A stretch of DNA of 64,000 nt from Mucilaginibacter mallensis (lineage in GTDB: Bacteria; Bacteroidota; Bacteroidia; Sphingobacteriales; Sphingobacteriaceae): assembly GCF_900105165.1 (NCBI RefSeq), contig NZ_LT629740.1, forward strand, positions 5,332,001 through 5,396,000, read 5' to 3'. Below the pieces are notes generated by a model, which saw only the letters and a program-made list of their open reading frames with translations, ran no database searches and had not been told where the DNA came from. The position numbers and the translations under genes were made by a program. Positions within the stretch are counted from its first letter, which is position 1; each line of letters opens with the position of its first letter. Positions 44,418 through 54,344 of this stretch are shown one piece after another.

Positions 44418-46649
44418 CTACCTCATCGCCGCCATTGGCATCGGCATATCGGGCATATTCATTTTAAAATTATATTTTTTTAAATGAATTATATTCAATT
44501 TATTACTATTCTCGGTTATACCCAGAAACTGGTTGGACATAACATTCTTAAAATGTTGCACCGTGCCACTGCCCGCCCAGCGGATCTCCAGGTCATCAAT
44601 CATTTTAGCCTGCCCAATGCCAATCTCCTGCCGTAATGGCGATGACCCAAAACTGCCGCCCGAGTTTACATCCTTATAAACGCTGCGCTGTACGCCGTTT
44701 TCGGTAAAGGTTACCTTAATACGTGAGCCAATGCCCATGCGGTTTGCCTTTGTCCCGGTAAGTTTCAGGCCTATCCAGTTATTGTTTGATTGGCCCGGAT
44801 TAAGGTATAAGGAGCTCGTATAAGCATCGCCGGTATAAGCGCCGCCCATTTCAATAAAAATATCCTGTATGCCATTGTTCCTGAAATCAGCAAAGGCCAC
44901 ACCATGCCCCTTTTGCAAATTACCCGTGCGCGATGATGTAGTTACATCGGCAAACTTTTTACCATCAATATTTCTGAACAGCTTATTCGGTACCAGTGAG
45001 CGGAAATCGGGATTACCCGTACCAAAGTACATATCGGGGTAGCCATCATTATCAATATCGCCAAAATTACCTCCCATGCTGAATACCACTTTATCGAGCC
45101 CGGTTTCGTGGGTTACGTCGGTAAAGGTGCCATCGTGGTTATTCCGGTATAAAAATACATTCCCGGCATTTGGCACAGGTTTTCCTAAAGCCTCAGCCGC
45201 GGAATAATATCCTAATGCTGTTCCAAAGTTATAACCGCTTACCAAAATATCTGGCCAGCCATCATTGTTATAATCGTAAAACCAGGTGGTAAAAGTGCTT
45301 TCGGTATTTTTAATACCCGCCTTGGCTGCTACATCTTCAAAATCCGGGATTCTGCCCGACTTGCATTTATTTTGCAGCAGGTATTTTCTACCGCTCATGG
45401 TCGATATAAAAATATCCTGCCAGCCATCATTATTAAAATCGGCTGCGCTTACCCCTTTTATAAAATCATTGACATCGCAATGCGCCTGGGCTGCTACATT
45501 GGTAAAGGTACCATCGTGGTTATTAATATATAATGCGCTGGTATGGTTATTCATATTGCCGGTTTTGCTCAGGCTTTCCATGCCTATATATACATCAAGC
45601 CAGCCATCGTTATTAAAATCAGCCCATACAGCTGTTTGGGTAGGATGCATAAACGCTAAGCCGCTGGGGATGGTAACATCGGTAAAAGTACCGTCGCCAT
45701 TATTGCGCAGCAATGAACTCGGCTGATCGCCAAAACCATTCCGCTGCCAGCCGCCGCGCAATACAAAAATGTCGGGCTTACCGTCATTATTATAATCCGT
45801 TTGCTGAATATTTAAGCCGCCGCGCATATCTTCAAGTCCACTACCGGCGGTACGATCAGTAAATGTACCATCGCCATTATTTCTGAAATAGTGCATACGG
45901 TCGGTAAGTTCAAGGCCCGATGTAATTACATCCAGGTAACCGTCACCATCAAAATCGTCAACAATTACCCCTCCTGCTTTGCTGTTAAGGTTAATGCCCG
46001 CGCCTGCGGCCACATCTGTAAAAGGCTTTACCGGGTGGCCCGAAGTATCGACATTTAACCCAGGGATCAAGAAAGCTGCCGGTACTTTATCAGGATATTC
46101 CCCCAGCGTCATATAGGCAATATTCAGCAACCAGCGCGATTGCAGATCGTCAGGTGTCCTTTTCAATATCTCTTCATAAACCGCAATAGCCTTTGTTGAT
46201 CCTGTTTTAATTTTATGCACCCCACCATCCTTTATCGGGAATATGCATGATGAACCGTTGTGATTCAGCATGCAATTGCTCCGTTCGCCCAAACGCATAT
46301 AGGCAATCCCCATGTCTGACATAAAGTTACGCACCATCATATGATCGGGCTGCTTCAACATTTGCTCATACATATTTACGGCATCCTGCTCGTGCCCTAC
46401 CTGAAGCTCAAATTCGGCTTTTATGTTTTGCTGCTCCTCATCAACGGTTGGCAAAGTTTGTTTAATCATTGAATCAACCGAAGCCAATTCAGTTTCGGCA
46501 TCAAAGGGATTTTTAGGATTTGTATTTCTTTGATTAAGCTGTTGCAGCAGCTCAACCATTTGCTCATGCGACGATCTGTGGCACGATGTAATCAATAATC
46601 CTGTACAGGCAATAAGCAGGTATGTTGAGTTTCTAAAACGGGTTAACAT
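44418..46649 (-). CDS. CRTAC1-type lipoprotein: FG-GAP/VCBS repeats plus ASPIC/UnbV domain
   Basis: A 743-residue lipoprotein from the ATG at 46649 (lipobox LLITSC-HRS). Repeated calcium-binding loops DFDGDGYLDV, DYNNDGKPDI, DFNNDGWLDV, DFNNDGWQDI, DYNNDGWPDI, DIDNDGYPDM mark a seven-bladed propeller, followed by an ASPIC_UnbV domain (GIGSRIKVTFTENG, GSSPLRQEIGIGQA). N-terminal 150 residues look TPR-like. The C-terminus ends in an unusual Met-rich MPDMPMPMAAM. Ligand unknown. Divergent from a second such gene across a 305-bp AT-rich region. Confidence 0.9.
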   Translation of the reverse strand: MLTRFRNSTYLLIACTGLLITSCHRSSHEQMVELLQQLNQRNTNPKNPFDAETELASVDSMIKQTLPTVDEEQQNIKAEFELQVGHEQDAVNMYEQMLKQPDHMMVRNFMSDMGIAYMRLGERSNCMLNHNGSSCIFPIKDGGVHKIKTGSTKAIAVYEEILKRTPDDLQSRWLLNIAYMTLGEYPDKVPAAFLIPGLNVDTSGHPVKPFTDVAAGAGINLNSKAGGVIVDDFDGDGYLDVITSGLELTDRMHYFRNNGDGTFTDRTAGSGLEDMRGGLNIQQTDYNNDGKPDIFVLRGGWQRNGFGDQPSSLLRNNGDGTFTDVTIPSGLAFMHPTQTAVWADFNNDGWLDVYIGMESLSKTGNMNNHTSALYINNHDGTFTNVAAQAHCDVNDFIKGVSAADFNNDGWQDIFISTMSGRKYLLQNKCKSGRIPDFEDVAAKAGIKNTESTFTTWFYDYNNDGWPDILVSGYNFGTALGYYSAAEALGKPVPNAGNVFLYRNNHDGTFTDVTHETGLDKVVFSMGGNFGDIDNDGYPDMYFGTGNPDFRSLVPNKLFRNIDGKKFADVTTSSRTGNLQKGHGVAFADFRNNGIQDIFIEMGGAYTGDAYTSSLYLNPGQSNNNWIGLKLTGTKANRMGIGSRIKVTFTENGVQRSVYKDVNSGGSFGSSPLRQEIGIGQAKMIDDLEIRWAGSGTVQHFKNVMSNQFLGITENSNKLNIIHLKKYNFKMNMPDMPMPMAAMR

Positions 46650-46954
46650 AGTTAAATATAGTTTGACAATGCTGCTGCACATGCCTGGTTAATCTTTGGT
46701 TTATAAAAGGAAGCTAAATATATAAATATTTTCAATCGGTTATACTATTTTACCCCATTGCACAAGAATATAACAAACTGATAACAAGCGCATATAAATA
46801 CTCACATAACCGTCAATTCAACAAATATTCTTATTTATAATTATCGCCAATTATATATCAAAATAGTATAATAATATGCAGTAATATAATTATGTTTGAA
46901 TTGATAAACCATTGATCCACTTATAACCCATAAGCTCCTTTGAGATTTTTAACT
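46650..46954. promoter_or_regulatory. AT-rich divergent control region between two CRTAC1-type genes
   Basis: No gene or clear repeat; very AT-rich. Presumably holds the promoters of both divergent lipoprotein genes, though no consensus could be fixed. Confidence 0.4.
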
Positions 46955-49900
46955 ATGCTATCCAGGGCAGCCATATATAGTTTTTTTGCTGCTGTTTGTC
47001 TGTTTTTTTATGGTTGCAAGGATGATACTTCGCACCTGTTCACGCTATTAAGCAGCAGCCGCACCGGGGTTGATTTTGCAAACACACTAACCGAAACCGA
47101 CAAGCAGAACCTATTAAACTACGTATATTTTTATAACGGCGGCGGCGTAGCCATAGGCGATATTAATGGCGATGGCTTGCCTGATATTTTGCTTACCGGC
47201 AATATGGTACCAACCCGCCTATACCTCAATAAAGGCAACTTTAAATTTGAGGATATTACCGAAAAAAGCGGTCTTTCAAAAATAAAGGGATGGTGTACCG
47301 GCGCTACTATGGCCGATGTAAATGGCGATGGTAAGCTGGATATATATATTTGCCGTTCGGCGGATAAGGACCCTAAGAACCGCAAGAACCTGCTGTTCAT
47401 CAATAACGGAAATTCCACCTTTACCGAAGAGGGCGCAAAATATGGCCTGGATGATGATGGCTACTCCACCCAGGCAGTATTTTTTGATTATGATAAAGAT
47501 GGCGACCTGGATATGTTCCTCATCAACCACTCACTACAGGAATATTCAACCGGTATTTATTTAAGTATTTATCTACGGCGAGACCAGCAGCCACAATTTT
47601 CCTGCAAACTGTACCGGAATGATAACGGCCATTTTACCGATGTAAGCAAACAGGCCGGTATTACCTCAAATGTGCTCACCTTCGGGCTTGGCGTTGCCGT
47701 ATCTGATGTAAACAATGATGGCTGGCCCGATATATATGTGAGTAACGACTTTAATGAGCCAGATTACCTGTTTATGAACAATGGCAACGGCACATTTACC
47801 GAAAAGCTCAGCCAGTCAATGGATGAAGTGCCGCTCAACTCCATGGGATCGGATTTTGCGGATATTAATAACGATGGCTACCCCGACCTGATGACGCTGG
47901 ATATGCTGCCCGAAAGCAATCATGCGCAAAAAATGCACAGCGGCAGCGAAAGCTTCAATAAATTCCAGTTCCTGTTTAAAAGCGGGTTTTATTATCAGTT
48001 TAGCCGCAATATGCTGCAAAAAAACAATGGCGATGGTACATTCAGCGAGATAGGGCAAATGAGCGGGGTATCCAATACCGACTGGAGCTGGTCGGCCTTA
48101 TTCTCGGATTTTGATAACGATGGTAATAAGGATCTTTTTGTAACCAATGGCTATGTGCGCGATTTTAACGACATGGACTTTGTGAAATACCAGGCCGATG
48201 TAGCCATGGGCCAAAGCATTGGCGGGGGCGACCGGTCAAAAAAATCCATGATCGAAAAAATGCCTTCGGTAGTTATCCCCAATTATATTTATCAAAATGT
48301 CGGCAATTGCCTTTTTACCAATAAGATCAAGGATTGGGGCCTCGATCAAAATTCCATATCATCAGGCGCAGCCTATGTCGACCTGAATAACGACGGTGGC
48401 ATGGACCTGGTGGTCAATAACATCAACCAAAAAGCCTTCATCTATAAAAACAACGCAACCTTGCTAGATAAGCAAAACAACTGGCTAAAGGTAAAATTCC
48501 AGGGCAGCCCTAAAAACACCTTTGGCATTGGCGCCAAGGTAAAAGTTTACTGCAAGGGCAATCTATATTACCAAGAGCAGTTCCCGGTCAGAGGCTTTCA
48601 ATCATCGGTTGACCAAGTGTTGAACTTTGGTATCGGCACCCATGCTATCGCCGATTCGGTGGTAGTGATATGGCCCGATGATAAAATGCAAAAGCTACTT
48701 AGCGTAAAAGCTAAACAAACGCTAACCGTTAAATGGGCCGACGCTCCGCTTAAATGGCATGCAGATACCGTTAAACACAACCAGTACTTTAAAAACACAA
48801 AAGCACCGGGCTTTGTCCATAAGGAAAATGATTTTAATGATTTTAACAGGCAGGCGCTCATGCCTAATTATCTGTCGCGCCAAGGGCCTTGTTTAGCTAA
48901 GGCTGATATTAATGGTGATGGCCGCGAGGATATATTTATCGGCGGGGCAAAAGATCAGCCAAGTCGCATATATGTGCAGCAAGCAGATGGTTCATTTGTT
49001 TACAAGCCTGAACCGGCTATTGAAAAGGATTCGGCACGTGAAACTGTAAAAGCCCAGTTTATTGATGTCAACAATGATGGCAAGCCCGATCTGTACGTGG
49101 CCAGTGGCGGCTATGAATTTGCCGAACATGACACCGTATTCCAGGATCATATTTATATTAATGATGGCAAGGGCAACTTTAAACTCAGCAAGGGCGCTTT
49201 ACCTGCCATGCTATTCAGCAAGGGCTGTGTAAAAGCAGCCGATATAAATGGCGATGGCGCCATGGATATTTTTGTAGGTGGCAGGGTTATACCCGGCAAA
49301 TACCCGGTTGCCCCGCAAAGTATGCTGCTGCTGAATGATGGCAAAGGTCATTTTACTGATGCTACACGAAAGATCTGCCCGGCACTGGCAAATATCGGTA
49401 TGGTCACCGATGGGGTATGGCTTGATCTTAATGGTGATAAAAAACTCGACCTGGTGGTTGTGGGCGAATGGATGCCGATAAAGGTGTTTATCAACCAAAA
49501 TGGTAAGCTGATTGATGAATCAGCAAAATATATTAAATTCCCATCAACCGGGTTGTGGAACAAGATCTATGCTGCTGACCTGAACGGTGACGGGCGGCTT
49601 GATTTGGTAGTAGGCAATATCGGCCTGAATACACAATTTAAAATCAGCCCGCAGCAACCGCTATCCATTTGCTATAAGGATTTCGATAAGAACGGAACCA
49701 TCGACCCTGTGCTCTGCTATTATATTGATGGGGTTAACTATCCCGCTATATCACGCGACGACCTGATGGACCAGATCCCTATGTTAAAAAAGAAGTTTCT
49801 GGACTATGCGCCCTATGCTGATGCCACCATGGCTGATGTTTTTACCCCTGAGCAAATGAAGGGTGCGATTACCCTAAAAGCGGAAACTGCGGAAACCATT

Positions 49901-50257
49901 TATCTGGAAAATGACGGCAGCAACGGTTTCAAACTAAAAAAACTACCTATCGAGGCGCAATATTCACCGGTGTACACCATTGTAAGTATTGATGCCAATC
50001 ATGATGGCAAGCCCGACTTGGTACTGGCCGGCAATAATGCCTGGACACGTATAAAATTCGGCAGGTATAAGGCTAATCATGGCATATTGCTGCTCAATGA
50101 TGGTAAAGGCAATTTTACCTATGTGCCACAATACAAAAGCGGGTTTAACCTGCGCGATGATATCCGCAGCGCTGAAACTATCAACACAGCTTCAGGCCAG
50201 CAGATCATTTTCGGCGCGAATGATGCGCCTTTAAAAGCTTATACTTTAAACAAATAA
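46955..50257 (+). CDS. Large CRTAC1-type VCBS repeat lipoprotein
   Basis: An 1100-residue lipoprotein from the ATG at 46955 (lipobox FYGC-KDD; TTG at 46940 gives a poorer start). Two propellers with DxNGDGxxDI loops (DINGDGLPDI, DVNGDGKLDI, DYDKDGDLDM, DVNNDGWPDI) flank an ASPIC_UnbV domain (GIGAKVKVYCKGNLYYQEQF). A second set of loops covers the C-terminal half (DINGDGREDI, DLNGDKKLDL, DLNGDGRLDL). Translationally close to (10 bp before) the haloperoxidase-type gene; the two are likely one functional unit. Confidence 0.92.
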   Translation: MLSRAAIYSFFAAVCLFFYGCKDDTSHLFTLLSSSRTGVDFANTLTETDKQNLLNYVYFYNGGGVAIGDINGDGLPDILLTGNMVPTRLYLNKGNFKFEDITEKSGLSKIKGWCTGATMADVNGDGKLDIYICRSADKDPKNRKNLLFINNGNSTFTEEGAKYGLDDDGYSTQAVFFDYDKDGDLDMFLINHSLQEYSTGIYLSIYLRRDQQPQFSCKLYRNDNGHFTDVSKQAGITSNVLTFGLGVAVSDVNNDGWPDIYVSNDFNEPDYLFMNNGNGTFTEKLSQSMDEVPLNSMGSDFADINNDGYPDLMTLDMLPESNHAQKMHSGSESFNKFQFLFKSGFYYQFSRNMLQKNNGDGTFSEIGQMSGVSNTDWSWSALFSDFDNDGNKDLFVTNGYVRDFNDMDFVKYQADVAMGQSIGGGDRSKKSMIEKMPSVVIPNYIYQNVGNCLFTNKIKDWGLDQNSISSGAAYVDLNNDGGMDLVVNNINQKAFIYKNNATLLDKQNNWLKVKFQGSPKNTFGIGAKVKVYCKGNLYYQEQFPVRGFQSSVDQVLNFGIGTHAIADSVVVIWPDDKMQKLLSVKAKQTLTVKWADAPLKWHADTVKHNQYFKNTKAPGFVHKENDFNDFNRQALMPNYLSRQGPCLAKADINGDGREDIFIGGAKDQPSRIYVQQADGSFVYKPEPAIEKDSARETVKAQFIDVNNDGKPDLYVASGGYEFAEHDTVFQDHIYINDGKGNFKLSKGALPAMLFSKGCVKAADINGDGAMDIFVGGRVIPGKYPVAPQSMLLLNDGKGHFTDATRKICPALANIGMVTDGVWLDLNGDKKLDLVVVGEWMPIKVFINQNGKLIDESAKYIKFPSTGLWNKIYAADLNGDGRLDLVVGNIGLNTQFKISPQQPLSICYKDFDKNGTIDPVLCYYIDGVNYPAISRDDLMDQIPMLKKKFLDYAPYADATMADVFTPEQMKGAITLKAETAETIYLENDGSNGFKLKKLPIEAQYSPVYTIVSIDANHDGKPDLVLAGNNAWTRIKFGRYKANHGILLLNDGKGNFTYVPQYKSGFNLRDDIRSAETINTASGQQIIFGANDAPLKAYTLNK

Positions 50258-50267
50258 TTAGCGCTAA

Positions 50268-51593
50268 ATGAAACGGCTTCTTCTATACCTATTTTCCGCA
50301 TTGTTCGTGCTTTCCTCATGCAGGCGTGCTGATTATAAAAAAACATTCCGCGATCCGCAATTGTACAGCAATACCGTACATGCGCTTAATGCTGTGGTAA
50401 TGGGTAACAATTTCTCACCTGTAGTAGCCTCACGCAATTATGCCTATGCCAATATTGCCGCCTATGAAGTTATAGCTGGTGGCGACCCCAAACATTATCA
50501 ATCGTTAGTTGGGCAGGTAAATGGCTTCAAAGCAGTTGCTCATCCGCCAAAAGGCAAAAACATTTGTTACGAGTACGCGGCGATACTGGCTTTCTGTAAT
50601 GTAGGCGAACTGGTAACCTTTCCGGCAGGTAGCATGAAGGATTATGTTGATAGCCTACGCGACCTGGCACTTGAAAACGGGATGCCTGATGAGGTGATGA
50701 AAAATTCAGAAGATTATGCTAACGCAGTAGCAAAAAGCATCATCAAATGGAGCATAGGCGATAATTACCTGCAAACACGCACCGGCGAAAAGTATACCAT
50801 AAAAGATTCAGCCGGCAGATGGGTACCTACTCCCCCGGCCTATACCGATGCCGTTGAACCACACTGGAAAGAAATACGCCGCATGGTACTGAAAAGCACT
50901 ACACAAGTTAAGTTTGAGCCGCCGCCTGCCTATAATGTAAAGGATACTTCCTCCAAATATTATCATGAGGTGAAGTTGATAGAAAATACCGGTGATCACC
51001 TTAGCCCCGAACAAACTGCTATAGCCGACTTTTGGGATGATAATCCCGGCAAATTAAATCTTAACGGGCATATGATGTATGTCTCCAAAAAGTTCTCGCC
51101 GGGCGGCCATTGGATGAGTATTACGGGCATCGCGGCAAAAAAGGTAAATGCTGATTTTAACACAACAGTATGCGCCTATGCAAAAACAGCCATCGCCTTG
51201 TTTGATGCCTTTATACAATGCTGGACGGTTAAATATTTTTACAACACCGCCAGACCAGAAACAGTAATTGATGCTAATTTTAATGACCGCTGGCGCCCGC
51301 ACCTGCAAACACCACCATTCCCTGAATATAGTTGCGGGCATTGCACCATATCTGCAGCGGCAGCTGAAGCTTTAAGCAGTACCTTAGGTGATAATGTAGT
51401 TTATACTGATACTTCCGAGCTTGAATTTGGCATAAAGAGCCGGCAGTTTACCTCTTTCCGCCAGGCGGCGGCTGAGACGGCAATCTCCCGGTTTTATGGT
51501 GGTATACATTTTCATAATTCCTGTATGGTTTCAACTGGGTATGGCAAACAGGTAGGGCAGCTTGTTGTAGATCAGCTTAAAATGAAGAAATAA
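50268..51593 (+). CDS. Vanadium-dependent haloperoxidase-type lipoprotein (PAP2 superfamily)
   Basis: A 441-residue lipoprotein (lipobox FVLSSC-RRA). Vanadate/phosphate-site residues of the PAP2/haloperoxidase fold are present: K322 and R329 in KYFYNTARP, R408 and H414 in SRFYGGIHFHN, and CGH at 356-358 in FPEYSCGHCTISAAAAEALS where the usual motif is SGH. That Ser-to-Cys change may alter vanadate binding, so enzymatic class (haloperoxidase or phosphatase) is open. Follows the large VCBS gene by 10 bp. Confidence 0.85.
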   Translation: MKRLLLYLFSALFVLSSCRRADYKKTFRDPQLYSNTVHALNAVVMGNNFSPVVASRNYAYANIAAYEVIAGGDPKHYQSLVGQVNGFKAVAHPPKGKNICYEYAAILAFCNVGELVTFPAGSMKDYVDSLRDLALENGMPDEVMKNSEDYANAVAKSIIKWSIGDNYLQTRTGEKYTIKDSAGRWVPTPPAYTDAVEPHWKEIRRMVLKSTTQVKFEPPPAYNVKDTSSKYYHEVKLIENTGDHLSPEQTAIADFWDDNPGKLNLNGHMMYVSKKFSPGGHWMSITGIAAKKVNADFNTTVCAYAKTAIALFDAFIQCWTVKYFYNTARPETVIDANFNDRWRPHLQTPPFPEYSCGHCTISAAAAEALSSTLGDNVVYTDTSELEFGIKSRQFTSFRQAAAETAISRFYGGIHFHNSCMVSTGYGKQVGQLVVDQLKMKK

Positions 51594-51935
51594 GCAATAG
51601 TTAAGTTTGCGACATAGGTATAAACATTAAATAGACCCTTGTTATCAGTATCAAAACTTTTTCTTTAAATTTAATAAAGGGCTGTTTATCAAATCAATTT
51701 ACCTAGTATTATGATTTGATAAACACCCGGGCTTATAAAAATGTAGTTCATAGATAATCAAATCTGAAGATCGCACCCAGGCTTGTTCCAAGAGAACGCT
51801 GAGGAAACTTATTTTTTAAAAGCAGCGGCATTTCAATCGGTAAATTTTATTCTATCGCATTACAATTGATATATTTATAGCTAGGTATCGAACTCGATAA
51901 TTTAATAACATGCATTAACTTAATTAATACGCACT
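51594..51935. other. Interval with a 14-bp hairpin
   Basis: TGTTTATCAAATCA (51683-51696) pairs perfectly with 51712-51725; a terminator-like element for the haloperoxidase gene, but no good T-run. Rest is AT-rich without genes. Confidence 0.5.
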
Positions 51936-52799
51936 ATGAAAGATATGGCGGATATAACAGTTCAACAAGCAATAACAGCAATAGATAATGGTAAGACGGC
52001 CGAACTGATGGAATTGATTGAATTCAATCCGGATTTGGTAGTTGATAGATTACAGAACAACGGTGACGGTTATTTCAAAAATCCTTACTTGCTGTGGTTT
52101 GTGGCGGATAACCCTATACGGATTGCCAAACTACCACACAATGTTCTGGATGTAACCAGATTATTGATACAAACCGTAAAAAGGAAAGCGCCGGACACAT
52201 ACCAATACCAGCTTGATTACGCACTTGTTTTAGTAGCATCTGGTAGTGTTCCGCGCGAATGTGGCGTACAGATTGCAATGATCGATTCACTGATAGATGC
52301 GGGAGCTTCCCCTAATGCTGCGATGACTGCTTTAACAAATGGCAATATAGACGTTGCACAGTATTTAGTTGACCGCGGCGATAAGCTCACCTTAGCGATA
52401 GCTGTTTGCCTGGAAAGTATAGATGATATTAATCATTTAGCTGCATTGACAAGTGAGAATGAAAAACTCACCGCACTTGCAGCCGCTGCGTTTTATGGAA
52501 AAGCAAATATGGTTAAGCGCTTGTTGGAACTTGGTATCAATCCTAATGGATTTCCGAAAAACGGTGGATTCCATAGCCATGCTACGCCATTGCACCAGGC
52601 CGTAAGTTCGGGTTCATTAGATTCTGTAAAACTGCTAGTTGAGGCGGGCGCAAGTCTTTATGCTACAGATAAAATTTATAATGGAACACCACAGGGATGG
52701 GCTGCTCATATGCAGTCCGATGATTCTAATGACGAATTGAGAAAAAGAAATTTCGGGTTGATTAAAACATTCTTGCATACATCAGAAGATGCACATTAA
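51936..52799 (+). CDS. Ankyrin-repeat protein (cytosolic)
   Basis: A 287-residue protein with no signal. Ankyrin repeats are recognisable as NGNIDVAQYLVDRGDKLTLA, FYGKANMVKRLLELGINPNG, ATPLHQAVSSGSLDSVKLLV-EAGASLYATD. N-terminal part TAELMELIEFNPDLVVDRLQ is a degenerate repeat. Likely protein-protein interaction; partner unknown. Confidence 0.85.
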   Translation: MKDMADITVQQAITAIDNGKTAELMELIEFNPDLVVDRLQNNGDGYFKNPYLLWFVADNPIRIAKLPHNVLDVTRLLIQTVKRKAPDTYQYQLDYALVLVASGSVPRECGVQIAMIDSLIDAGASPNAAMTALTNGNIDVAQYLVDRGDKLTLAIAVCLESIDDINHLAALTSENEKLTALAAAAFYGKANMVKRLLELGINPNGFPKNGGFHSHATPLHQAVSSGSLDSVKLLVEAGASLYATDKIYNGTPQGWAAHMQSDDSNDELRKRNFGLIKTFLHTSEDAH

Positions 52800-52881
52800 C
52801 TTTACTTTAATAGAAAATTATCATTTTTGATACTTTCAAAGGTCGGTATATTTTTAGAGGATACCCTATAACATCATCATT

Positions 52882-53262
52882 ATGAAAAGAAAGATCATAA
52901 CCATCATCACCATTGTAGTTATCATCGCGCTGGCATCTATTATTTACTATCGTTATTACTTTGTGTTTGGCGAAGGAGTGAAAGCCGGGCAGCTTAATTA
53001 TTTTGTAAAAAAGGGCTATATATTCAAAACCTATGAGGGTAGGCTGATACAGGCAGGTCTACAATCACAGCAACCCGGCCATATCGTTTCAAACGAGTTT
53101 ATGTTTTCCGTAACTGATGAAAAAGTAGCAGATAAGCTTAATCATGATGCAGGCGGATTTCTGCAATTGCACTACAAAGAATACCTGCATGCCCTGCCAT
53201 GGCGCGGTATAACCCACTTTGTGGTAGATAGCGTAATGAGCGAATCGCCGACAACCCACTAA
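52882..53262 (+). CDS. Small single-pass membrane protein of unknown function
   Basis: A 126-residue protein with one N-terminal transmembrane helix (ITIITIVVIIALASIIYYRYYF) and a polar rest (FVKKGYIFKTYEGRLIQAGL, EFMFSVTDEKVADKLNHDAG). The soluble part resembles small proteins often annotated as 6-phosphogluconate dehydrogenase-like in this group, but I see no enzyme motif. It follows the ankyrin gene by 82 bp. Confidence 0.7.
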   Translation: MKRKIITIITIVVIIALASIIYYRYYFVFGEGVKAGQLNYFVKKGYIFKTYEGRLIQAGLQSQQPGHIVSNEFMFSVTDEKVADKLNHDAGGFLQLHYKEYLHALPWRGITHFVVDSVMSESPTTH

Positions 53263-53496
53263 GCCGGTTTATTTACTTCCATATATAGCAACAAGCCACC
53301 CTATTTCAGGCCTGAAACTGCTTGATCAGACTCACATTTATAGGTAACATCTATAACATTAAAATCCATAGATAAAATCTATAATTCATACACAACAGCA
53401 TTCAAAATATCTATTTATACAAAACAGCTTGAAAATTTCTTGTGGTTTTTTTTATTTATTGAGAACACAATTCGGGAATTCTTTAATTTGTTGCTT

Positions 53497-54225
53497 TTAT
53501 AAAAAGCTTACTACCCCGGTTTGCATATCATATACTGCACCGACTATAATAAGCTCGTGCTTGGTTTCCATATCTTTGATTATCGGGCTTTTGTCCCTGA
53601 TATTTTTTATGGACAGGCGAACATTCTCCTCACATACTTTTTCCACGTAATCATCATTAGTATATTTTTTATCGCCCTTGTAAGTATTGTCAAGGTCTTT
53701 TATAGCCGGGGTAATTTTTGCGAGCAGGGCGGTAATATTACCTACTTTTACATCTTTAATGGCAGATGTAATTGCGCCGCAATGTTCATGCCCCAGCACA
53801 ATGATCACTTTGGCGCCCGACACCTTGCAGCCATATTCTAAGCTGCCCAGTATATCCTCATTAACTATATTACCAGCTACACGTGTTACAAACATATCAC
53901 CTATACCCGCGTGAAAGATATCCTCAACTGGTACGCGCGAATCCATACAGGCCAATACAACAGTGCCCGGGTATTGGCCTGTTGATGCCTGGCGGATACG
54001 GGCGGAAGTATTTCTAACCACAAGCTGATCTTCAGTATATTCTTTATTGCCCTCTTTCAGGCCTTCAAGTATCTTTTCGGGCGTAAGCTTTGCTTGCTGA
54101 TCCGCTGTAATTATGGTGGTGTCAATTAAATGGGCACCTCCAAAAGCAGGTGGCTGGTTCTGTACCTTCTCTTTACATGAATAAAGGCAAACAACTAAAA
54201 CGGCAGATATAAATAAGGTTTTCAT
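53497..54225 (-). CDS. Beta-class carbonic anhydrase with lipoprotein signal
   Basis: A 242-residue carbonic anhydrase converting CO2 and water to bicarbonate. Zinc ligands and catalytic dyad are complete: C93, D95, R97 in ACMDSRVPVE; H146 and C149 in LGHEHCGAI. Unlike most beta enzymes it begins with a lipobox signal (VVCLYSC-KEK), so it should sit on a membrane facing the periplasm. Monocistronic. Confidence 0.93.
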   Translation of the reverse strand: MKTLFISAVLVVCLYSCKEKVQNQPPAFGGAHLIDTTIITADQQAKLTPEKILEGLKEGNKEYTEDQLVVRNTSARIRQASTGQYPGTVVLACMDSRVPVEDIFHAGIGDMFVTRVAGNIVNEDILGSLEYGCKVSGAKVIIVLGHEHCGAITSAIKDVKVGNITALLAKITPAIKDLDNTYKGDKKYTNDDYVEKVCEENVRLSIKNIRDKSPIIKDMETKHELIIVGAVYDMQTGVVSFL

Positions 54226-54262
54226 ATGCTGTTATATTTATAACCTAAATATAAAAAATAAA

Positions 54263-54303
54263 GGCGGGATAGGCATTAACAAGTTGTTAATGCCTATCCC
54301 GCC
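54263..54303 (-). terminator. Terminator after the J-domain/KTSC gene
   Basis: Perfect 19-bp stem (54263-54281 with 54285-54303) and 3-nt loop; on the minus strand a TTTATTTTTTATATTT run follows. Confidence 0.8.
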
Positions 54304-54344
54304 CATCAGCTGCTAATTATTTAGCCGGCGAAAATATCTTTTAA

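Noticed and set aside
45286-45726. 146-codon plus-strand frame inside the VCBS gene
   Set aside because: It is the mirror of the repetitive DxNNDGWxDI coding sequence.
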